A stretch of 12,797 bases of DNA from Deltaproteobacteria bacterium (GTDB lineage: Bacteria; Myxococcota_A; UBA9160; JAFDET01): positions 1-12,797 of the forward strand of contig JAFDET010000056.1 of the NCBI GenBank assembly GCA_019310195.1, written 5' to 3'. The notes beneath the pieces are model-generated. The model saw nothing but the letters and a program-made list of their open reading frames with translations. It was not told the origin of the DNA and made no database searches. The translations under genes and the position numbers were made by a program. Below, in pieces: positions 1-7,228 of this stretch; positions within the stretch are counted from its first letter, which is position 1; each line of letters opens with the position of its first letter.

Positions 1-452
1 CGCGCGAGCGCCTCACGGACTTGACCGGCACACTCAACACCGCGGGCCTGGGGCTGACCGGCTCCATGGACCTGCTGGGTACAGACTCCCTGAACACGTC
101 CGCCAGCGTGAACCAGCCCATCTCGCGCCTGGGCAGCTTCAGCGTTACGGGCGGCTTCGGGCCGCAGACGATCAGCATGACCTTCACGCTCGACGGGCGG
201 CTTCGCAGCCAATGCGGCGGCCAGGCATGCAGCGCGCAAGGCGACGAGGCGGCGATCCGCCTGGGCCTCCCCGCAACCGGCGCGCCGCCCGGCTTCTCGG
301 CCGGAGACTACCCGGGGATCGACGCTGATCCGGCCGCGGCGCACGGGTTTGTCCTCGGCTTCGTGCTGGTGGCCGTTCCCGAGCCGAGCAGCCTGGCGCT
401 GCTGCTGGGAGCCCTTCCGGCCCTGATTGCCCTGCGCGGCTGCCGCCGTTAG
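1..452 (+). CDS. PEP-CTERM sorting domain protein (5' end outside the window)
   Basis: The frame is open to the left edge (first complete codon at position 3), so only the C-terminal ~149 residues are visible; the TTG at 21 is unlikely to be the true start. The last ~25 residues form a PEP-CTERM tail: the triplet P-E-P in VAVPEPSSLALLLG, a hydrophobic segment, and a basic end (RGCRR). In this family the tail is recognised by an exosortase, which cleaves it and passes the protein to the cell surface or extracellular matrix, usually in exopolysaccharide-making bacteria. The visible upstream part is Gly/Ser/Thr-rich and looks like beta-structured extracellular domain, with a possible disulfide pair (CGGQAC). 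I do not recognise the N-terminal domain. The hydrolase gene starts 36 nt downstream on the same strand, so co-transcription is possible. Confidence 0.8.
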   Translation, partial: RERLTDLTGTLNTAGLGLTGSMDLLGTDSLNTSASVNQPISRLGSFSVTGGFGPQTISMTFTLDGRLRSQCGGQACSAQGDEAAIRLGLPATGAPPGFSAGDYPGIDADPAAAHGFVLGFVLVAVPEPSSLALLLGALPALIALRGCRR

Positions 453-475
453 CCCCGACCGCTACGATCGCGGCG

Positions 476-483
476 GGAGGTGA
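476..483 (+). promoter_or_regulatory. Ribosome binding site that fixes the hydrolase start at GTG 489
   Basis: GGAGGTGA is a full 8-nt complement of the usual 16S anti-Shine-Dalgarno sequence. It overlaps an upstream in-frame GTG at 480, which therefore cannot be the start it serves. The next in-frame GTG at 489 begins five bases after the motif, with 8 nt between GGAGG and the start. It is the better initiation codon. Confidence 0.8.
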
Positions 484-488
484 GGCCG

Positions 489-1751
489 GTGTTCTGGTCC
501 TGGGCATTCCTCGCGGTCACGTGCGTGGGCGCGTGGTTTACGTTCAACGCCTGGCTGCCGGCCAGGCGGCAGGGCGTCTTCGGAGTCCCCAGCTTCTTCG
601 CCGGCTGGCTGACCTCGGAGCTGGCGGGTCACCACTTCGCCTGGCAGGTGGGAGCCACCGTCTTCTTCGTGTGGATGGGCGCCCTCCAGGCCTGGCCCGG
701 CTGGGTCGGCCTGGGCATCACCGTGGCCTCCTGGCTGGCCTTGCTGGCCCTGGTTCCCGTGGCGGGCCGCAGCCGCCACATCGTCGAGCGCGCACTGCGC
801 GGGGCGCTGGGCGCCGAGTACGCGGGGCGCCTGGCCACGCCGCTGGGCGACATCGCCGCTCCCCGCCGTCGCCACAGCCGCCTGGCCGTGCCATTCCTGC
901 TCTACGACCGGGACGTGCGGATCGCCCGAAACATCGCGTACGCGGAAGACGCGGGGCGCCGCCAGAGCCTGGACGTGTACGGACCGCGCAACCCGGTGCA
1001 GGGCGCGCCCGTGCTGCTGCAGATCCACGGCGGCGGCTGGGTCATCGGCCACAAGCGCCAGCAGGCGCTGCCGCTGATGCTGCACCTGGCCGCGCGCGGC
1101 TGGGTCTGTGTCGCCGCCAACTACCGGCTCGCGCCGCGGGCCACCTTTCCCGACCCGCTCGTCGACCTGAAGATGGCCATTCGCTGGATCCGCGCCCACG
1201 TCGGGGAGTACGGCGGCAACCCGGAGTTCCTGGCGGTCACGGGAGGCTCGGCCGGCGGACACCTGTCCTCCCTGGTGGCGCTCACGGCCAACGACCCGGC
1301 CTACCAGTCGGGCTTCGAGGACGTGGACACCCGGGTGGATGCCTGCGTTCCCTTCTACGGCGTCTACGACTTCACCAACCGCTTCGGCCAGGACCCCAAG
1401 GACGGCATGCGCCCCTTCCTGGAGCGCGTCGTGATGAAGAAGCGCTATCGGGACGACCCCGAGGCGTTCGAACGCGCCTCGCCCGTCAGACATATCCACC
1501 CGGACGCTCCGCCCTTCTTCGTGGTGCACGGAACCCACGACACACTGGTTCCCGTGACAGAGGCCCGGGAGTTCGTCCGGCTGCTGCGCGCCACATCCAA
1601 GCAGCCGGTGGCCTACGCGGAGCTTCCCACCGCGCAGCACGCCTTCGAGGTATTCCACTCGCTGCGCACGCGCCACGTGGTCGAGGGGGTCGAGCGCTTC
1701 CTGACGTTCCTCTGGGCGCGCCATCTCGAGGAGCGGGGGCGCGCCGCGTGA
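489..1751 (+). CDS. Membrane-anchored alpha/beta hydrolase (HSL/acetyl-esterase type)
   Basis: A predicted 420-residue carboxylester hydrolase. Residues ~1-95 hold two or three hydrophobic, Trp-rich segments that should anchor the protein in the membrane. The alpha/beta-hydrolase domain follows from ~145. It has the oxyanion-hole motif HGGGW at 180-184, the nucleophile elbow GGSAGG with Ser254, a probable catalytic Asp351 in GTHDTLVPV and His384 in QHAFEVF, so the triad is complete. HGGGW plus GxSxG places it with the hormone-sensitive-lipase-like esterases that cleave short acyl esters; the substrate cannot be read from sequence. The GTG start at 489 is preferred over GTG 480 because of the ribosome site. 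The stop overlaps the ABC ATPase start in GTGA, which implies translational coupling. A role in lipid or envelope modification with the exporter is only a guess. Confidence 0.88.
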   Translation: MFWSWAFLAVTCVGAWFTFNAWLPARRQGVFGVPSFFAGWLTSELAGHHFAWQVGATVFFVWMGALQAWPGWVGLGITVASWLALLALVPVAGRSRHIVERALRGALGAEYAGRLATPLGDIAAPRRRHSRLAVPFLLYDRDVRIARNIAYAEDAGRRQSLDVYGPRNPVQGAPVLLQIHGGGWVIGHKRQQALPLMLHLAARGWVCVAANYRLAPRATFPDPLVDLKMAIRWIRAHVGEYGGNPEFLAVTGGSAGGHLSSLVALTANDPAYQSGFEDVDTRVDACVPFYGVYDFTNRFGQDPKDGMRPFLERVVMKKRYRDDPEAFERASPVRHIHPDAPPFFVVHGTHDTLVPVTEAREFVRLLRATSKQPVAYAELPTAQHAFEVFHSLRTRHVVEGVERFLTFLWARHLEERGRAA

Positions 1752-2671
1752 TCGAGGCCCGCGGAGTCACCTTCGAGTACCCGGGGGTGCGCGCGCTCGA
1801 CGACGTTTCCTTCGCCCTCCCCTCCCGCTCCGTCACCGCACTGGTCGGCCCCAACGGCGCCGGCAAGACGACGCTGCTGCGCTGCATCGCGGCCCTCGAC
1901 GAGCCGCTGGCGGGGACCATCACGGTGGACGGCGTGGACGTGCGCCGCAACCCGCGGCTTTGCCACGAGCGCGTCGGCTATCTCTCGGACTTCTTCGGCC
2001 TCTACGATGCGCTGCCCGCCCGGCGTTGCCTGGAGTACGCCGCTGCGGCCCACCGGCTTCCCGCCCCCGAGCTTCCCGCCGCCGTGGCCCGCGCCGCCCA
2101 ACGCCTGGACATCGCCGAGCTTCTGGAGCAACGGGCCGGCGAGCTCTCGCGCGGACAACGCCAACGGCTGGCCATCGCCCAGGCCATCGTCCACGAGCCG
2201 CGCGTGCTGCTGCTGGACGAGCCCGCATCGGGCCTCGACCCGGACGCGCGGCTGGCCCTCTCGGAGCTCTTTCGTCAGCTCGGCGAGCAGGGCATGACCC
2301 TGCTGGTTTCCTCGCACATCCTGGCCGAGCTCGACGAGTACTGCTCCGAGATCATGATCCTGCGCCGGGGCCGCTTGATCGAGCACGGTACGGTCGAGCC
2401 GCCCGCGCCCAGCCGGCGCGACCTGCGTCTGCTGCTGAGCCACGCCGGCGCCGATCTGGCCCGGGCGTTGGCCGAGCGGCCGGGCGTGAGCGACGTCCGC
2501 GTTGACGGCCTCGAAGCCGAGTTCCGCTTCGCCGGAGACGTCGCCGCCCAGGCGGAGTTGCTGCGTGCACTGCTGGCGGACGGCCTCCCCGTGGCCGCCT
2601 TCGGAGAGGAGCGCACCAACCTGCAGGACGTCTACCGAGAGCGCGTGCGCTCGGCGGGAGGCGCACTCTGA
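1748..2671 (+). CDS. ABC transporter ATP-binding protein
   Basis: A 307-residue nucleotide-binding subunit of an ABC-2 type exporter. In order it shows Walker A GPNGAGKTT (34-42), signature LSRGQ (133-137), Walker B VLLLDEP (153-159), D-loop SGLD (161-164) and switch His190 in SSH. The C-terminal ~90 residues are an accessory domain typical of drug/lipid/polysaccharide-type export ATPases. The usual Q-loop glutamine is replaced: the motif reads GYLSDFFGLY, with Asp where GYLPQ has Gln. I recall similar PDFFG versions in related export ATPases. The start is GTG 1748, which overlaps the hydrolase stop by 4 nt; the long in-frame extension back to 521 is antisense-like low-complexity sequence and is not coding. 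The permease start overlaps its TGA by one base. The transported substrate is unknown. Confidence 0.93.
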   Translation: MIEARGVTFEYPGVRALDDVSFALPSRSVTALVGPNGAGKTTLLRCIAALDEPLAGTITVDGVDVRRNPRLCHERVGYLSDFFGLYDALPARRCLEYAAAAHRLPAPELPAAVARAAQRLDIAELLEQRAGELSRGQRQRLAIAQAIVHEPRVLLLDEPASGLDPDARLALSELFRQLGEQGMTLLVSSHILAELDEYCSEIMILRRGRLIEHGTVEPPAPSRRDLRLLLSHAGADLARALAERPGVSDVRVDGLEAEFRFAGDVAAQAELLRALLADGLPVAAFGEERTNLQDVYRERVRSAGGAL

Positions 2672-4020
2672 TGGAGAACCCGGAGTTCCGACGCCAGGTC
2701 TGGCTGGAGCTCACGCCCCACCGGCTGCTGGCGATGCCGCTGACCCTGGGCCTGCTGCTGGCCTTCATCTACCTGACCGCCACCACCGCCGAGGTCGACG
2801 GCGGCGCCGCCGCCGCGAGCGCGGCGCTCTGGATCTTCGGAGGCCTGCTGATCCTGTGGGGCACGCGCCTGGCCGGCGACGCCGTCACCGAAGAGGTGCG
2901 GGGCCGCACCTGGGACCAGCAACGCATGTCGGCGCTGCCACCGTGGCAGCTGACGTGGGGCAAGCTGCTGGGCGGGCCGATCTTCCCGTGGTACGGCGCC
3001 GCGCTGTGCGCCTGTGTGGCGCTGACCCTGGGCAGCGCGCCCTTGCCCCGCCGTGCCGCGGAGGTCGCGCTGCTGGCGGCGCTGGCCGTTCTGCTCCACG
3101 CGGCGGCGGTCATCACCTCTCTCCTGGCCCTTCGCAAGGGCGCGACCCTGCCGGCGCGCACCGGTGGCCTGCTTCCGCTCCTGGCGTTCTTCATCGCGAT
3201 GCCGGTGCTCCAGGCCACGCTGACCGATGCCGCCTGGAGCGAGCAGCTCGCGTGGTTCGGCCTGCGCCCGACCGTCTTCCTCGCTTTCCTGACCTCGATG
3301 CTGGCCTTTGCCGGCTGGGCCGTGCTGGGCGTACACCGGCTGATGCGCGCCGAGCTTCAGGTCCGCGGCACGCCCGTGGTCTGGCTGGCGTTCCTGGCCT
3401 TCTCCATGACCTGGGCGGCGGGCTTGGTTCCGCCGGAGCTCGGCGCCGGTGAGCCCTCGACCCCACTCACGCCGACGCGCCTGCTGGTCGCCTACGCCGT
3501 GGCCCATGGCGCGATCTACGCGCTGGCGTTTGCCGAGTCCAAGCAGCCGGTCGTGTTCCGACGCCTGCTCTGGTTCCGCAACCACGGCCAGCGCGAGCGT
3601 TTCCTGGACGAGCTGCCGCTCTGGCTGGTGAGCGTGCCCGTCGCGGGCGCCGCCGTCGCCGCGCTCCTGCTCCAGGGCGAGCCCGCGGTCTCGGCACTCC
3701 AGAAGCAGATGGTGGTCGGGCTGGCCCTTCTCGGCACCCGCGACCTGGCGCTGCTGCTGGCGCTGAACTTCGGCAAGCGGGCGCAGCGCGCCGACGTGGC
3801 GGGGCTGGTCTACCTGCTGGTGCTGTACGCCCTGGCCCCGGGTGTCGCCAACGCGCTGGGTCTGGACGGGCTGCGCGGCTTCTTCTGGCCGCGGGCCGAC
3901 GTGGGGCCGCTCGCCGCCCTGGCACCCCTGGCAGCCGGCGCCCTGGCCGCCGTGGCGCTGGCCTGGCTGCGCTGGCGTGCGCTCGGAATCTCCGCGCCTC
4001 GCCCACCCGCAGACGCGTAG
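2671..4020 (+). CDS. ABC-2 type permease, polytopic membrane protein
   Basis: A 449-residue integral membrane protein with roughly 12 hydrophobic segments, for example near residues 18-37, 50-64, 105-125 and 420-438. After the second segment, residues ~72-110 (TEEVRGRTWDQQRMSALPP, ending in a WGKLLG stretch) resemble the cytoplasmic coupling region of ABC-2 exporters, where a conserved Glu/Arg-rich segment meets the ATPase. The start ATG overlaps the ATPase stop (TGATG) and has a GGGAGG ribosome site at 2656-2661 with a 9-nt spacer. It should form the membrane channel for the preceding ATPase. The protein is longer than a classic six-helix ABC-2 permease and could be a duplicated or fused form. 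Substrate and direction cannot be settled, but export is the usual mode for this architecture. Confidence 0.85.
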   Translation: MENPEFRRQVWLELTPHRLLAMPLTLGLLLAFIYLTATTAEVDGGAAAASAALWIFGGLLILWGTRLAGDAVTEEVRGRTWDQQRMSALPPWQLTWGKLLGGPIFPWYGAALCACVALTLGSAPLPRRAAEVALLAALAVLLHAAAVITSLLALRKGATLPARTGGLLPLLAFFIAMPVLQATLTDAAWSEQLAWFGLRPTVFLAFLTSMLAFAGWAVLGVHRLMRAELQVRGTPVVWLAFLAFSMTWAAGLVPPELGAGEPSTPLTPTRLLVAYAVAHGAIYALAFAESKQPVVFRRLLWFRNHGQRERFLDELPLWLVSVPVAGAAVAALLLQGEPAVSALQKQMVVGLALLGTRDLALLLALNFGKRAQRADVAGLVYLLVLYALAPGVANALGLDGLRGFFWPRADVGPLAALAPLAAGALAAVALAWLRWRALGISAPRPPADA

Positions 4021-4112
4021 GATCGAGGCGCGCGAACGCGGGCACTGGCCGCTGCGGGACTTCTCGCGCTCGGCTGCAGCCCCGCCGACACGGGCCGCGG
4101 CGTGGCGCGCTC
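4021..4112. other. Convergent intergenic gap without a clear terminator
   Basis: These 92 bases separate the + strand permease from the - strand phosphoesterase. I found no convincing hairpin followed by a T-run for either strand. In the permease frame, directly after its stop, the DNA reads as a short lipoprotein-signal-like peptide (RALAAAGLLALGCSPADTG) before a stop at 4114-4116, but it has no ATG, GTG or TTG start. It may be chance in GC-rich DNA or a decayed gene end. Confidence 0.4.
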
Positions 4113-5354
4113 CTAGCGGTCCTGCCAGGCGGGCTCGATGTAGTCCGTGGCCGGCCCGTGAGCGATGCAGCCCTGGAACGCGCTGCGAGTGCCCTCGTGC
4201 TCCACGGCAATCACCTCCAGCTGGAGGGCGCCCTTCGCGTGCACGTCCAGGCGCATGTAGCCGGGCTTCGCCTCGGCCATGAGTACCGTGTCCATGGGCT
4301 CCACCCGGTTGATCTTGCCTGTGCTGCCGGCCCCGCTGACGGCGTAGAACATGCCGACGGCGTCGCGGTGCACCTGCAGGCTGTGCTCGTGGCCCGCCGC
4401 CACCAGCACCGGCGCCCGCGGCGTAGCGGCCCGGTAGATCGCATTCACATAAGCCGTGTAGTCCGCGTTGACCACGTCGGTGGTCGTGACGCCCAGTTGA
4501 CGCGAGAGCGGATAAGCGGATCCGATGATCGGCAGCGGGAGCCACGCCCAGGGCCAGAAGTCCGTCAGCGGGAAGATGTGCTGCTTCCAGGTGTAGTGGC
4601 CACCGTGCGGCCCGGCGGTAATCAGGGGATGGTGGGTCGACAGCACTACGTGCTTGCCGCCGGTCTCGTCGAGGAGCCGCGTGAAGCGGCGGTAGGCAAC
4701 GATCGGATTGGGCTCATCGGGGCAGGCTCGAGCGTGGACGTCCGTGTAGAACTCGGCATGGCCGAAGCCGATGACATCGATGAATACGATCCGCAGGTGC
4801 GGCCCGAAATCGACCACCTCCGGGCCGCCGCAGCCGCCGGCCGGGAGCATCTGCACGCGGGGTCCCTGCTGGCTCAAGAAGGCCTGCTGCGCCGCCACCC
4901 GATCGAAGCCCTTGGCACCGCGCAGGCCCCAGTCGTGATTTCCTGCAGTGAAGATCGCGCGCGCATCACCGGCGGCTGCGATCTGCGCCTGCAGCACCCG
5001 TTCGCCGCGCGTGCGCGCCTTGCCCGGCCGCGGCTCGAGGCCGGTCGGGTAGAGGTTGTCACCCAGGAAGAGCACGGCGACGTGGTCCCGCCCCAGGTCC
5101 GCCAACGCTGCGTCTACCTCGTCGCGCATGGCGCCCAGCACCCGATCGGTGTGGGGGTCGGTTCCTTCCTTGGGAAGCTTGGGCGCACCCACATCGCCGA
5201 TCAGGAACACCGTCTCGGTCACGTCACTCGCGCCGGCGCACTGCTCGTCGGGAAGGGTCGGCTCCCAGGTGGTGGCAACCGGCCCGCGGCACGCCAGTAT
5301 CAGGAGGCACGCCACGGCCCAGTGAACGCTTCTCCCGGCGCGGATTCGCGTCAT
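4113..5354 (-). CDS. Secreted metallophosphoesterase, purple-acid-phosphatase-like, probable lipoprotein
   Basis: A 413-residue predicted phosphoesterase with a two-metal centre. The N-terminus is a basic then hydrophobic signal ending in LLILAC, with Cys22 as a possible lipidation site, so it should sit in the envelope. Calcineurin-like metal motifs occur in order: GDVG at 53-56, GDNLYPTG at 98-105, GNHDW at 138-142, THHP at 240-243 and GHEHSLQ at 321-327. GDNxYPxG plus GNHDW is the pattern of purple acid phosphatase/ACP5-like enzymes. The substrate is a phosphomonoester or similar but is not determinable. The ATG start at 5354 fits the signal peptide, although the ribosome site is weak. It lies 28 nt after the radical SAM gene on the same strand and is probably the last gene of the operon. 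Why an envelope phosphatase follows cytoplasmic redox genes is unclear; it may be a read-through passenger. Confidence 0.85.
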   Translation of the reverse strand: MTRIRAGRSVHWAVACLLILACRGPVATTWEPTLPDEQCAGASDVTETVFLIGDVGAPKLPKEGTDPHTDRVLGAMRDEVDAALADLGRDHVAVLFLGDNLYPTGLEPRPGKARTRGERVLQAQIAAAGDARAIFTAGNHDWGLRGAKGFDRVAAQQAFLSQQGPRVQMLPAGGCGGPEVVDFGPHLRIVFIDVIGFGHAEFYTDVHARACPDEPNPIVAYRRFTRLLDETGGKHVVLSTHHPLITAGPHGGHYTWKQHIFPLTDFWPWAWLPLPIIGSAYPLSRQLGVTTTDVVNADYTAYVNAIYRAATPRAPVLVAAGHEHSLQVHRDAVGMFYAVSGAGSTGKINRVEPMDTVLMAEAKPGYMRLDVHAKGALQLEVIAVEHEGTRSAFQGCIAHGPATDYIEPAWQDR

Positions 5355-5382
5355 GGCCGCCAGCGTAGCGCCCCGATTCCAG

Positions 5383-6114
5383 TCAGCGCTCGGTCACCTG
5401 CACGGCGGCGCCGGTCCGGCGACGGACTTCCTCGCCGATCTCGCGCAGGCGCTCGGGGGCTGCCGGGCCCACGCCCTCCACCCAGCCGGCCCGGTCGATG
5501 GTGTAGACCTGAACGGCGCGCGGCCGGATGGCGGCCACGAGATCCAGCCACGGGATCACCACCTCGTCCTCCACATTCGAGACGGCCCCCTCGACGAAGC
5601 AGGCCTGCAGGGTCAGGTCGTCCAGGTGGCCGTAGGCCTCGGCGATCGCTTCCAGAGAGGTGCCTTCGGCCGGCAGCGCCACCCGCTCCGGCGCCGCATC
5701 CAGCTTGAGGATGCACTCGTCCAGACAGGACAGCGCCCGGCGCTCCACCGGCCGCACAGCGCCGCTGCCGTTGCTCAGGATCCGCACGGGAACCTCGGGG
5801 TGGGTGTTGCGGGCGGCGCCCAGCACCTCCGCGACCACGGCGCCCAGGTGCGGATGCAGCGTGGGCTCGCCGTCGCCGGAGATGGTGATCGAGTCCAACG
5901 ACCCCACGCCCGCCAGCGCCTGGCTCATGGCCCCGCGCACTTCGGCCGGGGTGGGCCAGTGGGGCGCGCCACCGCCGCGGCTCCTGCGGCCGGCCAGGGG
6001 GCAGTAGACGCAGTCGAGATCGCAGACGCGCTGTTCGCGGGGGCAGAGGTTGACGCCCAGGGAGCGGCCGAGCCGCCGGGAGACTACCGGCCCGTAGACG
6101 ATGCCCTCGAGCAG
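5383..6114 (-). CDS. Radical SAM protein (COG0731-like), probable CTG start
   Basis: A predicted 243-residue radical SAM enzyme. The N-terminus reads YGPVVSRRLGRSLGVN (residues 7-22), the hallmark opening of the COG0731-type family, followed by the cluster-binding CDLDCVYC with Cys31, Cys35 and Cys38 (CX3CX2C). The SAM-binding glycine-rich strand is ISGDGEPTLHP (GDGEP at 80-84). No ATG, GTG or TTG lies between the in-frame stop at 6148-6150 and these motifs. The best start is CTG at 6114, six bases after AAGGGAG and downstream of GGAGG at 6132-6128; ATC at 6102 is a weaker choice. The first standard start, GTG 5940, would delete the whole Fe-S motif and cannot give a working enzyme. It is 25 nt downstream of the zinc-ribbon gene. 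Family members are often labelled wyosine-synthase-like by homology, but the reaction here is unknown; maturation or modification of a neighbouring protein is one possibility. Confidence 0.82.
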   Translation of the reverse strand: MLEGIVYGPVVSRRLGRSLGVNLCPREQRVCDLDCVYCPLAGRRSRGGGAPHWPTPAEVRGAMSQALAGVGSLDSITISGDGEPTLHPHLGAVVAEVLGAARNTHPEVPVRILSNGSGAVRPVERRALSCLDECILKLDAAPERVALPAEGTSLEAIAEAYGHLDDLTLQACFVEGAVSNVEDEVVIPWLDLVAAIRPRAVQVYTIDRAGWVEGVGPAAPERLREIGEEVRRRTGAAVQVTER

Positions 6115-6139
6115 CGGGCGCTCCCTTCCTCCCCCCGGA

Positions 6140-6439
6140 TCAGTAAATCACATCGGCCTCGAGCCGTCCTCCTTCGCCCGCCACGACCTCCAGGCGCGCC
6201 ATGCAGGCCATGCAGTAGACGCGATCTCCGGGACGCAGCTCCCGGGTCGAGCGGATCACCACCTTGCAGATCGGGCACAGCACCTCGTTGGGCGCCAGTT
6301 CGTCGTCCGCGCCGCTCCAGCGGCGGTAGAACTTGCGGTACTTCTTCGGGACCTCGTCGAAGCCCCGATCGTCGAGCACGTAGCGCTGGCGCGGCTCGCG
6401 GGCACGAGCCGGCGCGCCGGAGTCGCCCGAGCCGCTCAC
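6140..6439 (-). CDS. Small zinc-ribbon protein coupled to the diiron protein
   Basis: A 99-residue protein with one clear zinc ribbon: Cys55-P-I-Cys58 and Cys76-M-A-Cys79 (CX2C-X17-CX2C), knuckles typical of a structural Zn site, though a rubredoxin-like Fe site cannot be excluded. The N-terminal half is charged and contains a basic patch (PKKYRKFYRRW, 31-41) that could contact a partner protein or nucleic acid. The start is GTG 6439, and its GTGA overlaps the TGA stop of the upstream ferritin-like gene by 4 nt. Such overlap usually means translational coupling and often a fixed-ratio complex. I do not recognise a named family. Its placement suggests an accessory or electron-transfer partner of the diiron proteins. 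Confidence 0.75.
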   Translation of the reverse strand: MSGSGDSGAPARAREPRQRYVLDDRGFDEVPKKYRKFYRRWSGADDELAPNEVLCPICKVVIRSTRELRPGDRVYCMACMARLEVVAGEGGRLEADVIY

Positions 6440-7215
6440 GGCGTGAACCCCAGACGCTCGACGGCGCGCAGGTAGCTGCGCGCCAGCTCGGGACGCTCGT
6501 CCCGGCTCAGGCCGATCTTCTCGGTGACGTCGTCGAAGCTGGCCAGCACGAGCGGATCCAGCTCGCGCCGGACCTCACCCAGCCGGGCTCGGACGTGGGG
6601 CGCACTCTGAAGCCGGCGACCCAGCTCGTTCTCCCCGAACCCGATGTGACGCCGCTCGTCCTTGATGATGCCCAGCAGCACTTCGCGGGTCACGGGATCC
6701 GCGCCCTCGGCGTGACGACGGAAGACCGCGAACTCCATGGCCTCCAGGATCACGTTCTGGGCGAAGATGGCCGCCTCCCAGTCCTTGCTCGCCACCAGGT
6801 CGAGCAGGCGGCGCCGGAACTCGACCAGCTTGGGGCTGCCTCGGCGATCGATCTCGGCCTCGGCATCCCGAACGCCGAGGTCTTGCAGACGATGGATCAG
6901 CACCTCCAGGTGCCGGCCCTCGTCCACCACCTGGGTGGCCAGGAAGAGCTTGGTGTTCCGGTTGGGAGCGATGCCGACGAGACCGCTGGAGCCCTCGAGC
7001 GCAGCGGTCTCGCCGACCGCGTAGTTGCACAGGACCGTGATCAGGCGGTCCTTCTCGTCCTCGTCGAGGTCTTCCTCCTTCAGGTCCGGCGTGTGCCCGT
7101 AGGTCTTCCCCGCCAGATAGCCCTGAACGGCCTCGAACCAGAACTCGAACGAGTGGACCCGTTCCTGGAAGAGCTGCGGATCCATGTCATGGATGTCCGC
7201 CGGCTCCTGGCCCAT
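6436..7215 (-). CDS. Ferritin-like diiron-carboxylate protein (second paralog)
   Basis: A 259-residue four-helix-bundle protein with a full set of diiron ligands: Glu69 (VGET), Glu99 and His102 (DEGRH), Glu158 (NVILEAM) and Glu187/His190 (DERRHIGFGEN). The E...ExxH...E...ExxH pattern is that of diiron oxidases and oxygenases (R2-like, N-oxygenase and monooxygenase hydroxylase families). The length is above that of ferritin or bacterioferritin (~160-180 residues), so storage is less likely than oxygen activation. It is clearly paralogous to the gene just upstream: around the first ExxH, 25 of 48 positions are identical by ungapped eye alignment. ATG 7215 has an AGGGGG ribosome site 8 nt upstream that merges with the previous stop. 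The two proteins may form a heterodimer. The specific reaction is unknown. Confidence 0.85.
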   Translation of the reverse strand: MGQEPADIHDMDPQLFQERVHSFEFWFEAVQGYLAGKTYGHTPDLKEEDLDEDEKDRLITVLCNYAVGETAALEGSSGLVGIAPNRNTKLFLATQVVDEGRHLEVLIHRLQDLGVRDAEAEIDRRGSPKLVEFRRRLLDLVASKDWEAAIFAQNVILEAMEFAVFRRHAEGADPVTREVLLGIIKDERRHIGFGENELGRRLQSAPHVRARLGEVRRELDPLVLASFDDVTEKIGLSRDERPELARSYLRAVERLGFTP

Positions 7216-7228
7216 GACTGTGTCCCCC

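Noticed and set aside
462..1724. Minus-strand 420-codon frame opposite the hydrolase
   Set aside because: The + strand frame contains the HGGGW, GGSAGG and triad motifs; the opposite frame has none.
521..1747. In-frame N-terminal extension of the ABC ATPase back to 521
   Set aside because: It lies out of frame over the hydrolase gene, is Arg/Gly/Pro-rich, and the ATPase fold begins right after GTG 1748.
2632..4545. 637-codon minus-strand frame across the permease and phosphoesterase
   Set aside because: It overlaps two genes with clear family features, is Gln/Arg/Gly-rich without domains, and is a GC-rich shadow.
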